Notes: generated by a model not told the origin, from the letters alone. Shown: positions 9,976 through 22,320, counted from the first letter of the stretch. The stretch: 64,000 bases of DNA from Argyresthia goedartella (GCA_949825045.1 OX463812.1:2836661-2900660); one strand, 5' to 3'. Numbers and translations are program-made.

Positions 9976-10286
9976 GAGAAAATTGTGTGTCGCCTGCGGC
10001 ATGCTACGGCTGCAGGTCAGAACGAAATGGAGATCCTTGGTCAAGCCCCTTACCAATAATCATGACAGTCACGATCAGATGTAATGAAGATTATTAATAA
10101 ATTATGTCTATGTCTAAGTATATGTTAATCCTCAGCCATGAGAAAACAACTAGAAAGAAGAAGAAATAGTGCGTTTGCTCCATTTCTAATAATTATAGAG
10201 CACTATTCAATTCATTCAATTATATCAATGTAGTGGGTTATATCGACAAAAGTACCTAAGTTCAGCTTCATTTATCCGGAGAACCG

Positions 10287-10658
10287 GGAAGTCCGGGGCC
10301 AAATTGTGCAATAGAAGTTGTTACAGAATGTTAATAAAAATATACAATAAGGTCCCACAGTCAATTAAAACATTGCCATTGACACCATTTAAGTCCACAC
10401 TACAAAGATGGCTCTTGAAGGAATGTTTCTTTAATGACATATTAATATAATGTAAATAGACTTCAAATGACATATTTTAGATTTAGGTAAAAAAATATTG
10501 CATTGCAAATGTGCTGAGCATTTTTATTTTTTTTACATTTACCACCATATATTGTACCACATTTCAAGCAAATAAACATCATTTCATTTAATTTCATTTC
10601 ATTTCATTTCATTTCATTTCATTTCATTTCATTTCATTTCATTTCATTTCATTTCATG
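10287..10658 (+). mobile_element. 5'-truncated LINE, 3' end with ATTTC tail
   Basis: At 10340-10450 the plus strand encodes 36 residues of a LINE ORF2 C terminus (IYNKVPQSIK...FKSTLQRWLL type) followed by a stop. An A-rich 3' UTR follows, with a pentanucleotide tail of ATTTC units (about 10580-10658). The same tail type ends the minus-strand LINE at 23605-25262, suggesting related families. Confidence 0.75.
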
Positions 10659-12600
10659 TTAAATATTTGGTGTTGTACACAAATACCCGTAGATTAAGCC
10701 TAGCTTGAGCATTTTTAAGACTTGGTACATATAGAGCAAATTAGATATCGCTCCATACATATTTAATTTGAAATATTTTTTTCTCACAATTTATCACATT
10801 TACAACAAAAAGTGCCCTGAGAAAATATGATTGCCTCAATTAGGACTAACGATTACCGTAAATAAAATAATCAAAAAGACGTAAGATCATAATTTCGAAA
10901 CCCGTTCCACTATGCGCCCGCACGCATCAGAGACTGCGACAGATAGCGAACATTGGCGTTCGCCTCATATCGCACTTGTTCGGCTGTCGGCCGGCGTTTT
11001 AACAATATTGGATCAGAATACAAGTACTTACGTTCTTTTTGCTCGATACTGTACTTATGTATAATACTAGTGTATGCCCGTATGGAGGTTACACGTTGTC
11101 CAATGTAAGTGTACAAGTTGAAGTTAAAAATAAATTGTTTGATAAATCTAACTTATTCCACATTTTTTAAATTCATTCAAGAAGCGTACAAGCAATTATC
11201 GTGGAATCATTAAGCACTCAAGCTTCTTGAGTGAATTTTCTTAGCTGCTCAAATTTCATGCCATTTCAAATACATTTTAACGATAGACGTAGGTATGTAA
11301 ATTCTATACTTATTCAATTATAGCAAGTAAGAGTATCTACGTACTGGTAAGCTCACTTGTACCACACTGTTTGACAGCTGCAGTTTAACTTTAAGACGCT
11401 TGATAACGTCAAATTGAAAAAGAGGACCATTATGATAACACCGCCCGCGACGGTATCTATGGAACAAGATTTAACTGAGAATTACTTTGTGACACGACTA
11501 TCCGAAGCGACGGCCTACGAGCAAGGCTTAATGAGAGGTAACATCATGAACGACCTTCCTAGGCTACTGAAAAGGGCTTGATAGAATGAATGATTGCGTG
11601 ACTTTTTAAACATGAATCAACGTTTTCAGAGACAGATAGTATAACGATGACGATGGGACGGTCGTTCCAAGGTCCTTTGACCTTAATATACTGAAATATC
11701 ATGTTAAATTGGATTAACACTGATTCTCTATTTTTCAATTGATCCGACTTATAAAATTTTGTAAGAGCAGAACTTATAGCCAGACTAGGTAAGATTTTTT
11801 AGAAAACGGCTCTAACGAATTGGTTGAGATTTACCTTAGAGCGTCAATTTTTCATGTGGGTCCTTTCAGCTATGGCACAATAGATGAAGGTCTCAACTCT
11901 CAAGGAATCAACCTGGTAACATAGAATGACGTCGACTTACCAGGCCCTCTGTTATTTTTATCATTATTTATTTAGGGAGAGCTTTAACCCAGCAATAGGA
12001 CACAACCCAGGCTACATAATAAAACCCTTCTTGCGCGATTCCGCATCGTACTTAATTTTAATCTACATTTCTTCAGAAAGATTCAACATTTCGTAGGCTT
12101 AAAGTGCAAGTGAAATTTGGAATCAATTTCAGGTTGCTCGTGACTAACCATTAGCCTGTCGGCTGCGGCGGTCATCGAGCGTACACTCCATCGAGTTAAC
12201 TCTGCATTTGGATTCGCAACGTTACTGTGGTGCTCTAATGATACTGCATTCCAGGAGTCGTACTGTTGATAAATACTGGCTCCTACGGACCGGGGTCATC
12301 TAATACTTGGCAATTTGGTCGGTCGAGAGGGCGTGCAGCAAGAAGTGTCCACGCAGAGGCTGTGTAATGGCTAGGCTGTAGTCTTTAACGCGAAGACAGA
12401 GAAGACGGTAACAAAAAATGTAAATATCTGTTGAGTATCTAACCTAACGCAGAACTACTTCAGTACGAGGACATACATATTTATTTCTAAGTTGTTCGAA
12501 ATAATTATTTTAAAATTAAAATTAAATGACAATTAAATGTTTGAAATCCGTAATTTTGGTATACACAATATAAATAGATATCTATGTATTTAAAATTCAA
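10659..12600. other. No gene seen; one short inverted repeat
   Basis: Nearly 2 kb of AT-rich sequence without motif-bearing frames. The only structure noted is a 17-bp inverted repeat (11169-11185 with 11222-11238, one mismatch) forming a hairpin with a 36-base loop. Confidence 0.5.
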
Positions 12601-12887
12601 AATCCTGACTTATTGACTGATTGACTGATATATCAATGCACAGCCTAAACCACTGGTCCCAGGAACATGAAACTTTGTACAGGGCTTCCTTATATAGTGT
12701 AGGTACCTTAGGTAGCACTAAGAAGGGATTTGGCGATTTCATCCTCTAAGGGGGGAATGGGGGATGAAGTTAGTATGAAAATCAAAAAAAGACTTATGAA
12801 GCTAAAATTTTGCAAGTAGGTTGTTTAAAAGAATGAGAAGTCAACCAAGCCGGTATTTTTTTTGTTTAGCTCCGCTAAGGGAGGGAT
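12601..12887. repeat. Unassigned block resembling a common lepidopteran repeat
   Basis: The run around 12610-12640 (ttgactgattgactgatata and onward) followed by a cagcctaaacc stretch reads like a dispersed repeat often seen in moth and butterfly DNA. No second copy is in this window, so the call rests on memory only. Confidence 0.3.
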
Positions 12888-13030
12888 GAGGGATTCATAA
12901 TTCATAATTCCTTTATTGCATACAAACAACATATGGAAATGGTAATAACATATAAATAATATAATAATAATAGGCAACAAATATAATGACAACCAAGTTA
13001 TTTTTTTCCTACCCAAAATGGCTAAATGAC
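12888..13030 (-). mobile_element. LINE 3'-end scrap
   Basis: A short tandem tail (attcata units, 12890-12910) followed by tttattgca has the layout of the 3' end of minus-strand LINEs elsewhere in the window (15278, 18605, 26083). No coding part remains. Confidence 0.45.
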
Positions 13031-13118
13031 CACCAAAAGTTGCAGAAAATATCAGGGCAAAATATTGCAGTAGCTTAGGTGAATGGTAAAGGGGGTGAGC
13101 GAAGCGAAGCCCCCTTTA

Positions 13119-13383
13119 TCTTTACATTCAAATTTCGAACACCGACGCCCGCCTGCGTGCCGCCCCTACTTTGTTTGTGAAGTTGGTACTACTGAACAAG
13201 CTGAACAAGTGCAAAGCAAATATCAATGCCACCATGCCGGTCGAATATGCGGTTCCAACACATTAAAGAGAGCTTATGATATGTGTGTAGATAAACTAGT
13301 GTATGTAACTGTACATAATTAGGCATTAAAACTCTCGAGTGATAATGCCCTCCGTTATGTAGCAGTCACATAAACTACTATTG
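13119..13383 (+). repeat. Dispersed repeat D, copy 1
   Basis: Shares its sequence with 34935-35435 (opposite strand) and 61308-61726. Common parts are the ttcaaatttcgaac start, the aaagagagcttatgatatgtg block and the cacataaactacta end. This copy lacks the left half present in the other two. Probably a non-autonomous DNA element; no coding capacity. Confidence 0.65.
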
Positions 13384-13908
13384 TGATCGCCTCCCATACC
13401 ATTACATTACATCAACTTATCGCTAACTAACTTACAAGTCCCGCTTGGACTATTTTGTACAGTCAGTGAAATGAAAATGGACCTAACTTCTTATGGTCAT
13501 GTTAATGAGCTATTAGCCTCTGTATCGCTTTCGTGTAATTTGAAAAGGGGCTATTTTGTATAGGAAAACATAAGTACAAGGTTTAAGTGAATATTTTGTT
13601 GATGTAAAAGGAGCTTTGAAAATTGGACCGCTATTTTGAACTTCTACAGTTTAGGTATAGGTTCTGTTAGGTTTCATATACTTAGTAAAGAAAATTTTTC
13701 CCTTGTAGATTGAGTTTTAAGAAAGTTTTAAAATAGGATTATTTTAAGTTATACAAATATTACGATATTAATTATTATTGACCGAGCGAGCGCAGCGAGC
13801 GAAGGGCTCCATTTCGACAAGGCAGGAGGCCGATTTTGCTTTCGTCAGTTCAGGTCTAGTTTTTAAATGTCCGAATAATAATATATAATAATATAATATA
13901 ATGGACTC

Positions 13909-14045
13909 AGAGGAACTTCAGAGGTATCTTATTGTAGTAGAGAATGCACTGACCCTTGAAATAACTGCTAACTCTTAAACCGGGGCCTAACTAGTTTCTG
14001 TTTATTTCGGTTAACATTACACCTATCGTTAATTTTGGAAATCAA
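13909..14045 (-). mobile_element. LINE fragment related to the element at 15.3-16.5 kb
   Basis: About 130 bases match 15645-15790, which is coding in the LINE at 15278-16545 (minus strand). The frame is eroded. It is a scrap of the same or a sister family. Confidence 0.55.
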
Positions 14046-14990
14046 ATTTCAAATCCTGTGAAAACATTTTGATCGTTTTATCAAACAATAGGTTCAAGTG
14101 GATTAAGAAGAAATGGACGGTTTTAAAATTGGAAAGGTAAAATGCACGACAGAATAGATTTACAGTTTTATAATTTGACAGGGAATGTTTCTGATATAAT
14201 AATAACTACATATTCCTTTGCTTTCCTGTTACCTGAATCGTGGACGCGTAAAACTAACAAGTTATTTTCGGAACCTTTAAAGAACTTTTTGATCCAAATA
14301 AATAAACTAGCTGACCCTGCCGCTGCCGACCCAGTGCGGAAAGTTGGGACGAAATGCTAGTTCAGTTCCGATTTAATTTTATGCTCAAGTAAATATCAGC
14401 GGCTTAATAATACACGGAAAAATATGTTATTGATGATCACGTGCGCCAGATGGCCAAACAAAATATTTTTCCAATTACAATCTGAGAAATACTGACCTAA
14501 AGACGATACACGCAAGGTTGAGTCTCTGATTGAGTATTGATATAGTTTGGAATCTTCCGACGAAGTGCCTACTCAGCGCTTTCGTGTGATTCCATTCGGA
14601 AAATTAGGGATAGGTACCTACTCAATTATTTTTGGTTGTATGAAGTTTTTCTTCTCATGCGATACACGGGGTGTTATAGAAAGGTGGACACTTCGCGAGG
14701 GGAGAAGATGGCAGATGGACCTATAGCAATATTCGCTATCTCTGACATAAAAAACCTATCGTGATCAGTGGAAAATTTATGTTTTGAAGGATGTCTGCTT
14801 TCCTGCTCCAAATTGACGTTTGACCAATCAATTGCCTTTGTAATAATAACTCTTTTTGAAATCGCGTTTTAAAATTTTTGTAATCGGAAAATCGCATAAA
14901 CAAGCAAAACCGCAATGAACGAGCTGTTCTATCATTCATTCATTCATACATTCATTCATATTCTTTATGCAATGAAAATATAAATACCTA
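14046..14990. other. No gene seen
   Basis: AT-rich sequence with no motif-bearing frame. Its right end has catt/cattcatt units (about 14933-14960) followed by ttctttatgcaatg, which may be the 3' tail of a minus-strand retroposon cut by the next SINE. Confidence 0.45.
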
Positions 14991-14991
14991 T

Positions 14992-15181
14992 GGCGACCTC
15001 CGTGGCGCTGTAGTTGTGGCTCTGCCTACCATGCAAGAGGCCCCGGGTTCGATCCCCGGCTGGATGAAGAAAAAAAACCCCAGGTCTTGGATGTTTATAT
15101 GTGTGTGATCACGCTATTTCTGGTTCCCACGACTCAGGGTATCCTAGTGTGGGGTCAGAAGCAATCTAAGTCTCTGTATAA
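14992..15181 (+). mobile_element. tRNA-headed SINE, family C
   Basis: The head has A-box-like (tggcgctgtagttgtgg) and B-box-like (gggttcgatcc) stretches with the paired ccccggg/cccgg arm expected of a T-stem. The body includes acccaggtcttgg-type sequence and a ggtatcctagtgtggggtc block. That body recurs at 44804-44915 and, in part, at 59831-59876. Confidence 0.75.
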
Positions 15182-15277
15182 AGAAGGTACAGACAGTTAC
15201 AAGAAATGTTATAAGCGAAGGCGAGCTTATCTCTAAAGAGAGTTTTCTTACAGAAAACCTTGGCAAGGCAGGACAGT

Positions 15278-16545
15278 TTCCAAATTCCAAATTCCAAATG
15301 TCTTTATTACTGTAGATATTTACATATACTTAGCAATCGTCATTTTTTGCCACTTCTCTACATTGGACCACTGTGGGAGAAGAAGGGCGTAGAAACTCCC
15401 ACAGATTGATTTTTAGATCTCTTTTTAAAAATTGCTTATGCTTAACTAATACAAAATATAATATTTAGTCATTATCATAATTAATAAGCAGGAATAATAA
15501 TTACAAAATTATTAACAGCAAGGTCCGTGTTGAGCCAGATTAACCCCATACAGACCCATCATTTAAGTAATCTTGAACATTGTAATATCCCTTTTTCGAC
15601 AAAGTCGCTTTAACATGGATTTTAAATTGCTCAAATGGCCATTTCAAGATCTCCAGAGGTATCTTGTTGTAGTAGAGAATGCATTGATCCTTGAAAGAAT
15701 TGCTAACCTTCGCGAGTCTAAACCGGGGCGCAAGTAGTCTGTGATTATTTCTTAGGTTAACATTACAGCTATCGCTAAGTTTGGGAAATTTTGTACGGTT
15801 CTTGCGTACGTACATTATATTTTCGAAAATAAATTGACTAGCTACAGTTAGTATGTCAATTTCTTTAAAAAGCTGTCTTAAGGAGTCTGTGCGTTTTAAA
15901 TTATAAATTGCTCGAATAGCTCTTTTCTGTAAAATAAAAATAATTTGAATATCCGCTGCTTTCCCCCACAACAAGATACCATAGGACATGATACTATGAA
16001 AGTAACTAAAATATACTAGCCTAGATGTAGCCACATCCGTGTTTTGTCTGATGTTCCTAACAGCGTAAGCCGCAGAACTTAATTTACCAGCCAATTTTTC
16101 TATGTGGGGTCCCCACTGCAATTTGTTATCAATGATTATTCCAAGAAACTTCGTGTCATTTACTAATTCTAACGTATTGCTGTCCAACACTAAACTGGTC
16201 CCAACTTGCCTGACATTTGGAAGTGAGAATATGATACATTTGGTTTTACCAGCATTTAAGAATAAATTGTTAACTGTGAACCAATTCAAGGTTAAAGATA
16301 ATACTCTATTGACATCATCAAAATCTTCTTTTTGTCTTTCAATTTTGAAGACCATTGAAGTATCATCAGCAAACAACACTATGTCAGTTAATTTCTCCAC
16401 TATGAAAGGCAGATCATTAATATATACCAGGAATAAGAAATGGCCTCATATGGAACCTTGTGGAACGCCAATTTTTACCCCCGATCCATCAGATTTAACG
16501 CCGTTGACTTCTGCCTTTTGAATTCTATTGCTTAGGTTTACGCAA
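15278..16545 (-). mobile_element. 5'-truncated LINE with TTCCAAA tail
   Basis: The 3' tail on the minus strand is a tandem of ttccaaa units (15278-15299), followed by 3' UTR and a long RT-derived frame. The 5' end is cut near 16545, inside the RT domain. Family resembles Jockey/CR1-type LINEs. Confidence 0.8.
15540..16540 (-). pseudogene. LINE ORF2, RT motif B to C terminus
   Basis: The longest open part (15540-16400, 286 codons) holds the catalytic LFADDTS motif near its start. It continues through KFLGIIIDNKLQW, SRLVYFSYFHS and LLWGKAAD to a C terminus ending YYNVQDYL, typical of LINE ORF2. Upstream in the same frame the motif B region (GVPQGS) is readable but has a stop codon just after it (about 16448), so the catalytic half could not be made whole. 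The N-terminal endonuclease and early RT motifs are absent through truncation. Confidence 0.85.
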
Positions 16546-17200
16546 CAGGGCAGTCCTAGTGTGCAATAAAACTGTATACATACGTGTGAAAATTAATTTC
16601 AAAATATTGATTAAATATACGTAGTAAATAACATCGTGTTATGATTGGTACATTATTCAAGAGATTGAAATTCCAAGATATTACAATTAAACGATAAGTG
16701 TAGGAAGCAGGAATAATCTTTTTTACATTACATTACATTAGATTAATTTTATCTGAACTAGAACATTTTTCCACTCTGATAATTATTCCTGCTTGAGCCA
16801 CAGAACGCGATTTTGGTCTAAAAGTTGATGTCTAGTGAATTTTGCTTGTTGCTTAACAACGTTATATGATAATTTATGAAATTTTCGTAATATTAAAAAA
16901 AAATGTTACAATAAATTATATTTTACTGAATTCAAAACGATATCGATGACTGTTATTGTGATGTAATGAATTCCATTCCATTGTAATATTCGATTTGATG
17001 ATTTTTACACCTGGTAAACATAGCACAGAAATATTTTATGTGTGGTTGGTGACCTTTCCCTAATCCTTCACAATCCGCCATTTTAAAAAAACAATGTTTT
17101 CGTTGTTCGATTACTGTAAAAGTGGTAAAAGTATAATTCAAAGTATAGGTATTTATTTTATCATTTTTAGAGTATTTTATTTAAATTTTCCTCATAGTCG
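16546..17200. other. No gene seen; short inverted repeat
   Basis: AT-rich. A 13-bp inverted repeat (aagcaggaataat at 16705-16717, complement at 16782-16794) flanks a ttaca microsatellite (16723-16740), forming a ~90-bp MITE-like unit. Confidence 0.45.
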
Positions 17201-17229
17201 GTGTGAAAAGTTGTATGTGTCGCTCAGGA

Positions 17230-17350
17230 GCAAAATTATTGTCGTCATGGGCGTGAACGCTTGAATCCTTCGTTACGCTTAAGATTCTTACTTAGAATCC
17301 CTCGCTACGCTCAGGATTCTATCGTAGAATCCTTCGCTTCGCTCTGGATT
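17230..17350. repeat. Three imperfect palindromic units of ~33 bp
   Basis: Units of the form aatcc-ttcgctacgct-aggatt repeat three times (starting about 17262, 17296 and 17328). Each is nearly self-complementary. They lie about 450 bases upstream of the recombinase-like fragment at 17807 and may be part of the same element. Confidence 0.55.
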
Positions 17351-17806
17351 TAATGTACAGCCCTCGCCGCAAATACATCATTTTGCTCCCTTGTGACACA
17401 AATAGCTATTTCAACACACCTGCTTGTAAACTAGTTCTTTGTAGCAAGGCATACATGGCCACAATAGCGCATATTACACCCTCGTGCTTTTTACTTTGTA
17501 TTTTTTTTTCAATCTCAGGTGCGAGTTTTTATGCCTTCAAACAATGCATATTTTTGTGAATATTTTAGCATTAATATTATGATGAAACAATCATCTTTTT
17601 AACATTATTTCATCAAATTATATTTTTTTCGCTACATTTTACCCATAATTTCCATATTACAAGAATTATTTTTATAGGCTGTTTAGCGGTGTTGCCTGTG
17701 TCTTGATCAACAACTGCGCGCGCCAGCGCGTGAAAAAATAAAAAAGCGCGTCAATTTGCACAAATCTTTGGTAGCGTTTTTCTTGATTAGCAATTTGTTG
17801 TCAAAA

Positions 17807-18034
17807 ATGTCGACAACGACAAGTAGTGAAGAAGAGCACATAGCTTTAACCCCGTCAGAAATACTCAGCGAATCACGAAAAGTGACTGATAGCCTGTTAC
17901 CACCAAAATCCAGGGAAAGATACCTAGCGGCCTACGAAACTTTCCTACGGTGGAAAACTCATATGAAAATAATATACAATCGCCGTCCTTTACACAAGAA
18001 AATATCAATGAAGAAATTACTACTAATACTATAA
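17807..18034 (+). pseudogene. Possible tyrosine-recombinase (Crypton-like) N-terminal fragment
   Basis: From the ATG at 17807 the frame reads 75 residues: an acidic/serine start, then TPSEILSESRKVTDSLLPPKSRERYLAAYETFLRWK. The pattern LLP-x-KS-x-x-x-Y-x-x-x-Y-x-x-F-x-x-W is what I know from the start of the SAM-like core-binding domain of Crypton-type recombinases. After FLRWK the reading turns basic and ends, while another frame continues with acidic residues, so a splice site or frameshift lies near 17955. No catalytic R-H-R-Y block is found downstream. The start could be further upstream in frame (17756), but the chosen ATG fits the acidic N terminus better. Confidence 0.4.
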
Positions 18035-18249
18035 CAAAAACGATTAGGTATAATTTTGATAATTGTAATTTCACCGATTGTAATTTTTAATAACTAATAA
18101 CACTGAATTTGAAATAAAAGTTAGAATACTATTGGAAATTTGGCTGCGTCTATTTATTTCCTCGCAAGTGAGTTGAAAAACATCGTATTATACTTGTGGG
18201 CATTGATTATTACACCCTTGGCTATCCTCCTCGTGTGCGATAATCAACT

Positions 18250-18437
18250 TTCCACACTTGTATCATATTGTACTATTATATTTTCAAACTCAAACCCTAA
18301 TCAATCAGTTACTCATTAGTTCAGTTGATCATATTTGATTTATTTTTTATTTTTCTCCATGTATGAGTGTCTGACTTATGATGCATTATTTTTGCCTACT
18401 TACAATAAATATATTGAGTTTGAGTTTGAGTTTGAAG
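18250..18437 (+). mobile_element. LINE or SINE 3' end with TTTGAG tail
   Basis: A 3' UTR-like stretch ends in tacaataaatatattgagtt and three tttgag units (to 18437), the same layout as other plus-strand retroposon ends here. No coding part seen. Confidence 0.45.
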
Positions 18438-18604
18438 GGCGTGTACGTGAGGAAGCCATACTCATCAGAGGGTACTTAGAAACACATTCGTTTCGTCAGT
18501 GTAGAGTTGACTGAGACTTTTATAAGTAGCCCATTGGCCGGCTGCACACAATTCTCATGGTCGCAATTATCTGCAAACGCATATCGATAGCATATCGATT
18601 GTGC

Positions 18605-18790
18605 GAATTCCAAATTCCAAATTATTTATTGCAACATTGAGGTTTTACAGTTCTTAAAGTTAGGAGGTCCCGACAATGAACCCTGTAAGGGCACTGCAAT
18701 TTCTTACAAACTAACTTATATCTAACACAGAGTTTCATAGAAACGTACCTGATACGATAACATTATACAGAATTTTTATTTGTAACAAGG
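18605..18790 (-). mobile_element. LINE 3'-end scrap with TTCCAAA tail
   Basis: Two ttccaaa units followed by ttatttattgcaaca match the start of the 15.3-kb LINE end in layout. The sequence beyond is 3' UTR-like without coding. Confidence 0.5.
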
Positions 18791-18799
18791 AAATGAGAT

Positions 18800-19730
18800 C
18801 AAAAATTACGTATGACTTTCATACATTATATCTATAATACTATTTATTGTTATATCTTTATGTGTGTGTATGTGAGGGGTAGGGTGTATGTGTGCATGTG
18901 TTTGCGGGTAGGAGTGTGTGTGTGTAGGGGACGAAATGCCGTATCATTGTCGTTAATGCCGTCTCCTAACCAAATTGGCGCCGCTAACAGGCCAAAAACG
19001 GCATTTTGCGCCCTTGGGAGCAATGATATGCTATCGCTATGCGTTTTATATAACATAACAGGGCCCTAGCTCTTGCCTGTGGCACCCATTTGGCAAGGAA
19101 CTCTAAAAACTACCATTTCCTTTAAAGCTAATTGGTTATATTATATCGTTGTGTAATTTTGGGTCTTGAAGACCAGCAACAATGAAACCAATTTTGATAT
19201 TACCCTCTATTAGCAATAATCGTGGTACAGACAAACCGAAGCCGCTCTCCCATTCTTTGAACTTTACTCCTTGCCATAGAGTCTTATAGTAGAACAGCAC
19301 ACTTTTTTTGGCTGTACCCTTACACCTACCTACACTGTAATCATAACTTTTCCCATATAAAAGGCTTTCCAGAACATTTTTGCCTTTTGCGATATTAGGT
19401 AATTAGGTGTGTGTTCAAAGAAATAATTTAGTAAGTAAATAACCTCCGAAACTCTTACAAATTGGAAGAAACCATTTATTTATTTACTTATCATCTTACA
19501 TGACAGGATCTCCGTATGTACACAAAATGTATCTGTGCTATGCCTCTTTCACCCCCTGTTTGTATCTAAATAAGATAATTTAATCTGGACGTTCTTACTT
19601 TATTCATTCATACCCCTCTCACGGTAGCAGCTCTACTCTACATAATGATGGCACATTATCATCATACATGATGGATGACGAATGCATAAACTGCTGCTTT
19701 TAGTAGGTTCAGTTCATTCGTTTCATTCAT
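18800..19730. other. No gene seen
   Basis: Contains a GT-rich stretch (about 18859-18930) that creates false open frames on both strands. The remainder has no motif-bearing frame. Confidence 0.5.
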
Positions 19731-19736
19731 TAACAA

Positions 19737-20937
19737 TATAAATTACTACCCAATTCATCCACTTTCAGCTGGGAGGCAACCCCCCACGAAAAATGTCGGT
19801 TCAGGTTAACGGGGTTCCTATAGGACAAATAGATGTCGCGGGATTTCTCGGGTTTCAATTGGACAGGGGATTGACCTGGGAGGCGCACATTGACAGGTTG
19901 TGTCGAAAGTTGGCAAGTGCGTGTTTCGCGCTTCATCGCCTTTCGTGAACTGTCCCAAACGAGGTTGTTCGGTCGTGCTACTTCGCGACCGTTCACTCTC
20001 TGCTCCAATATGGGGCAGAGCTTTGGGGGCGCGCCACTGATTGGGAGCGCGCATTCAGGATGCAGAAGAGCCATCGCGCGAGTGCCCCTGGATACACCCG
20101 CGAGGCCGCTGTTCAAATCGCTCCATATCCTGACTTTACCGGCTGTGGTAATATTTCAGGTGGCTGTGTATGCTCACCAAAACATAGACTCCTATCGCGC
20201 CCATAAAGATGTCCATAGGTACGCAACACGCAACGCCAATAATTTGGTCACTCAGAGTCAGAGTCAGAGTCATTTTTTTTATTGAATATAAATAAATAAA
20301 TAATCTTATTCAACGTCAAAATTATACTTACTTATAACTACAAGTAATTTTTTATTTTTTTTAATATAAAAAAGACTACACCGTTTCGGAAGGTGGGCCT
20401 CGGGGTTAAGAAGAAACGGCAAGAAACTCCCCCATACCTTTTTTTTTTAAAAGTGACTTTACAACAGGTACTGGTTTCGGTCTAAGGAAATTCGCCGGTG
20501 AGTGATAGACTTGATCCATCGCCCCTCGTCGAATTTCTGTGCGCTGAGATGGTCACTATCTCCCGCCGTCTGACAATGCGATGGGTCCGTCGATTTACAA
20601 CAAATTGCCGGAGCACATTACATCCGCTCCAAGTACCGGGGCATTTAAAGCCAGACTAAAGCGGTGGCTTATTGAGCTGACGCCCTACAGCCACGAGGAA
20701 TTCGTAACGCACTCACGATCTAGGTAAATTTTATTTATTATTATTTGATAGCCTCATTCGACATTTGAACTGCATATTTCTATTTTTTATATTTTTGATG
20801 ACCATGTCATATTGTGCAAGATTACTTAAGAGTTATTTTTGCTATTTTTGTATTTCGTATTAATACCAACATGACATGTAATACTAACCCATTACGAATA
20901 AACGTCTTATGTCTTATGACTTATGTCTTAATATATT
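19737..20937 (+). pseudogene. Degenerate LINE ORF2 C terminus with TCTTATG tail
   Basis: The plus strand at 19793-19949 reads GFLGFQLDRGLTWEAHIDRL followed by a Cys/Lys-rich stretch, the segment after the RT domain in Jockey/CR1-like LINEs, and then hits a stop. Conserved residues continue in a second frame to about 20260, where a minus-strand insertion (20262-20460) interrupts. The C terminus (20581-20727) resumes with IYNKLPEHI and FKARLKRWL and ends in a stop. The 3' tail is TCTTATG units (about 20905-20937). At least two frameshifts; not functional. Confidence 0.75.
20262..20460 (-). mobile_element. LINE 3'-UTR fragment inserted in an older LINE
   Basis: A block starting with gtcaga units and ttttttttattgaatata, then cttattcaacg, reads on the minus strand as an AT-rich retroposon 3' end. 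A similar end (tttttttgttgaatata...cttattcaa) lies at 62855-62910. It separates two parts of the plus-strand LINE at 19737-20937. Confidence 0.55.
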
Positions 20938-21509
20938 TGGAATTGCTAACAGACTAAAACATAAATACAAATTCATTAAAAACATATCTCAAACATTTGA
21001 TTACAATACATCATAATAATTAAAATCCTAGCTAGATATCTAAATTATTGAAATAAGATTTCAGCACTATGTAAAAACAATAAAATAAAAATAAAGTACA
21101 TCGCAAATTACATCTTCAACATTTGATTCAGCGTAATAATTAAACTCTAACGTAATAATAACTTATATAATATTTCAATTATAAAAATATTAATGTATTA
21201 ATAATATTAAAAAAGATATGTCAAAAATAAATCAATAAATATTAAAAATGTCAATTCAGTCAGTCAAATTATTATGATACTTGAAATATAATTCATAAAC
21301 TTCTGTCCTCAAAAAACTCATCAACCTTTTAATTGGAGGCCTTTCACACCTCCAAAGATTAATTTAATTATACAACTCTTGACTGTGGGGACCATTTACA
21401 TCTCCTATCATCATTGTATTATTCACTAAAGAGACTATACATCTCTGTTATTTATATTTTAATTATTTTATTATGACATTTGAGACTCTTTACATCTCTC
21501 AGAAACAAT

Positions 21510-22320
21510 AATTAAGTACTTTTTTTTTCTGATAATATGATACAAATAATAATACCAAATGTTCTGTAAAAAATGAAATGAAATGACATGTGAAAGTGCC
21601 CTTGTGGCCTATTTACAGAATAAATTGTTTCCAAACGTCTTTCCCGTTGCTCCACATATTTAATCATTAAAGTAAATCTCCAGACTGAATTAATATGAAC
21701 AGACCGGGAACTGTGAGGATACCTAATTTGATAAATATTCACGACACGATGTAATCTGTGGTATTCGTACCATTATTCTTATGGCTCTCTTTTTGAGGAC
21801 AAACGCTGTATTGACATTATAATCGTAACAATTTTGACTTCACCAAGGCGTGATACTGCTTTTAAATTGTCTATATTCAGCTCATCTCATAGGCTTCGTG
21901 ACGCATAAAAAGCTGAGCTCAGAGTATTTCCGATGGCTTTCAGTTCAGCTTATTTTTTTTATTGATATTATTATTTTATTTGAATGCCCAAGAATTTTAC
22001 TATGTCAGCCAACTCAATACCCTCTCCTAGGATTTTATAATCTACCTTATTATTATTTGCTGCTGTTGTTTTAAACAGGATTAATTATTTTAGTGAAACC
22101 ATTGGTGGAATGAAAAAAGCACTGCATTTGCTTTTTCCTCAAGAGTGCTGAGGTACTCTCAGTGAATAACAGCATTAGTATCATCAGCAAACACAACAAG
22201 CAGAGTGTCTGGCACATTTTGTGTAATATATTCTACCAAGTCATTAGTAAAAACAATGAACAGTATTGGACCCAAAATAGAACCTTGTGTACACCTCTGT
22301 CAACGTTGATTATTTTTGAC
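21510..22320 (-). pseudogene. Heavily eroded LINE RT fragment
   Basis: On the minus strand at 22300-22150 one frame reads QGSILGPILFIVFTNDL and then VFADDTN, RT motifs B and C. Further along (about 22030-21720) pieces such as VKFLGIQI and FVLKKRAIRIMV follow in other frames. Stops and frameshifts are frequent. An old LINE remnant unrelated by border to its neighbours; ends are approximate. Confidence 0.65.

Larger units (their letters stand above)
8957..10016. mobile_element. Harbinger-like DNA transposon remnant with 18-bp terminal inverted repeats
   Basis: The ends carry inverted copies of ctgcagccgtagcatgcc (8958-8975) and its complement (9998-10015). A second inverted pair inside them (9027-9040 and 9849-9862, 14 bp) extends the symmetry. 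Between them lies a fragment that reads like the N terminus of a PIF/Harbinger nuclease (9537-9776), split by a family A SINE. The expected 3-bp target duplication is not clear from the flanks, so the exact borders may differ by a few bases. The element is non-autonomous. Confidence 0.6.
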
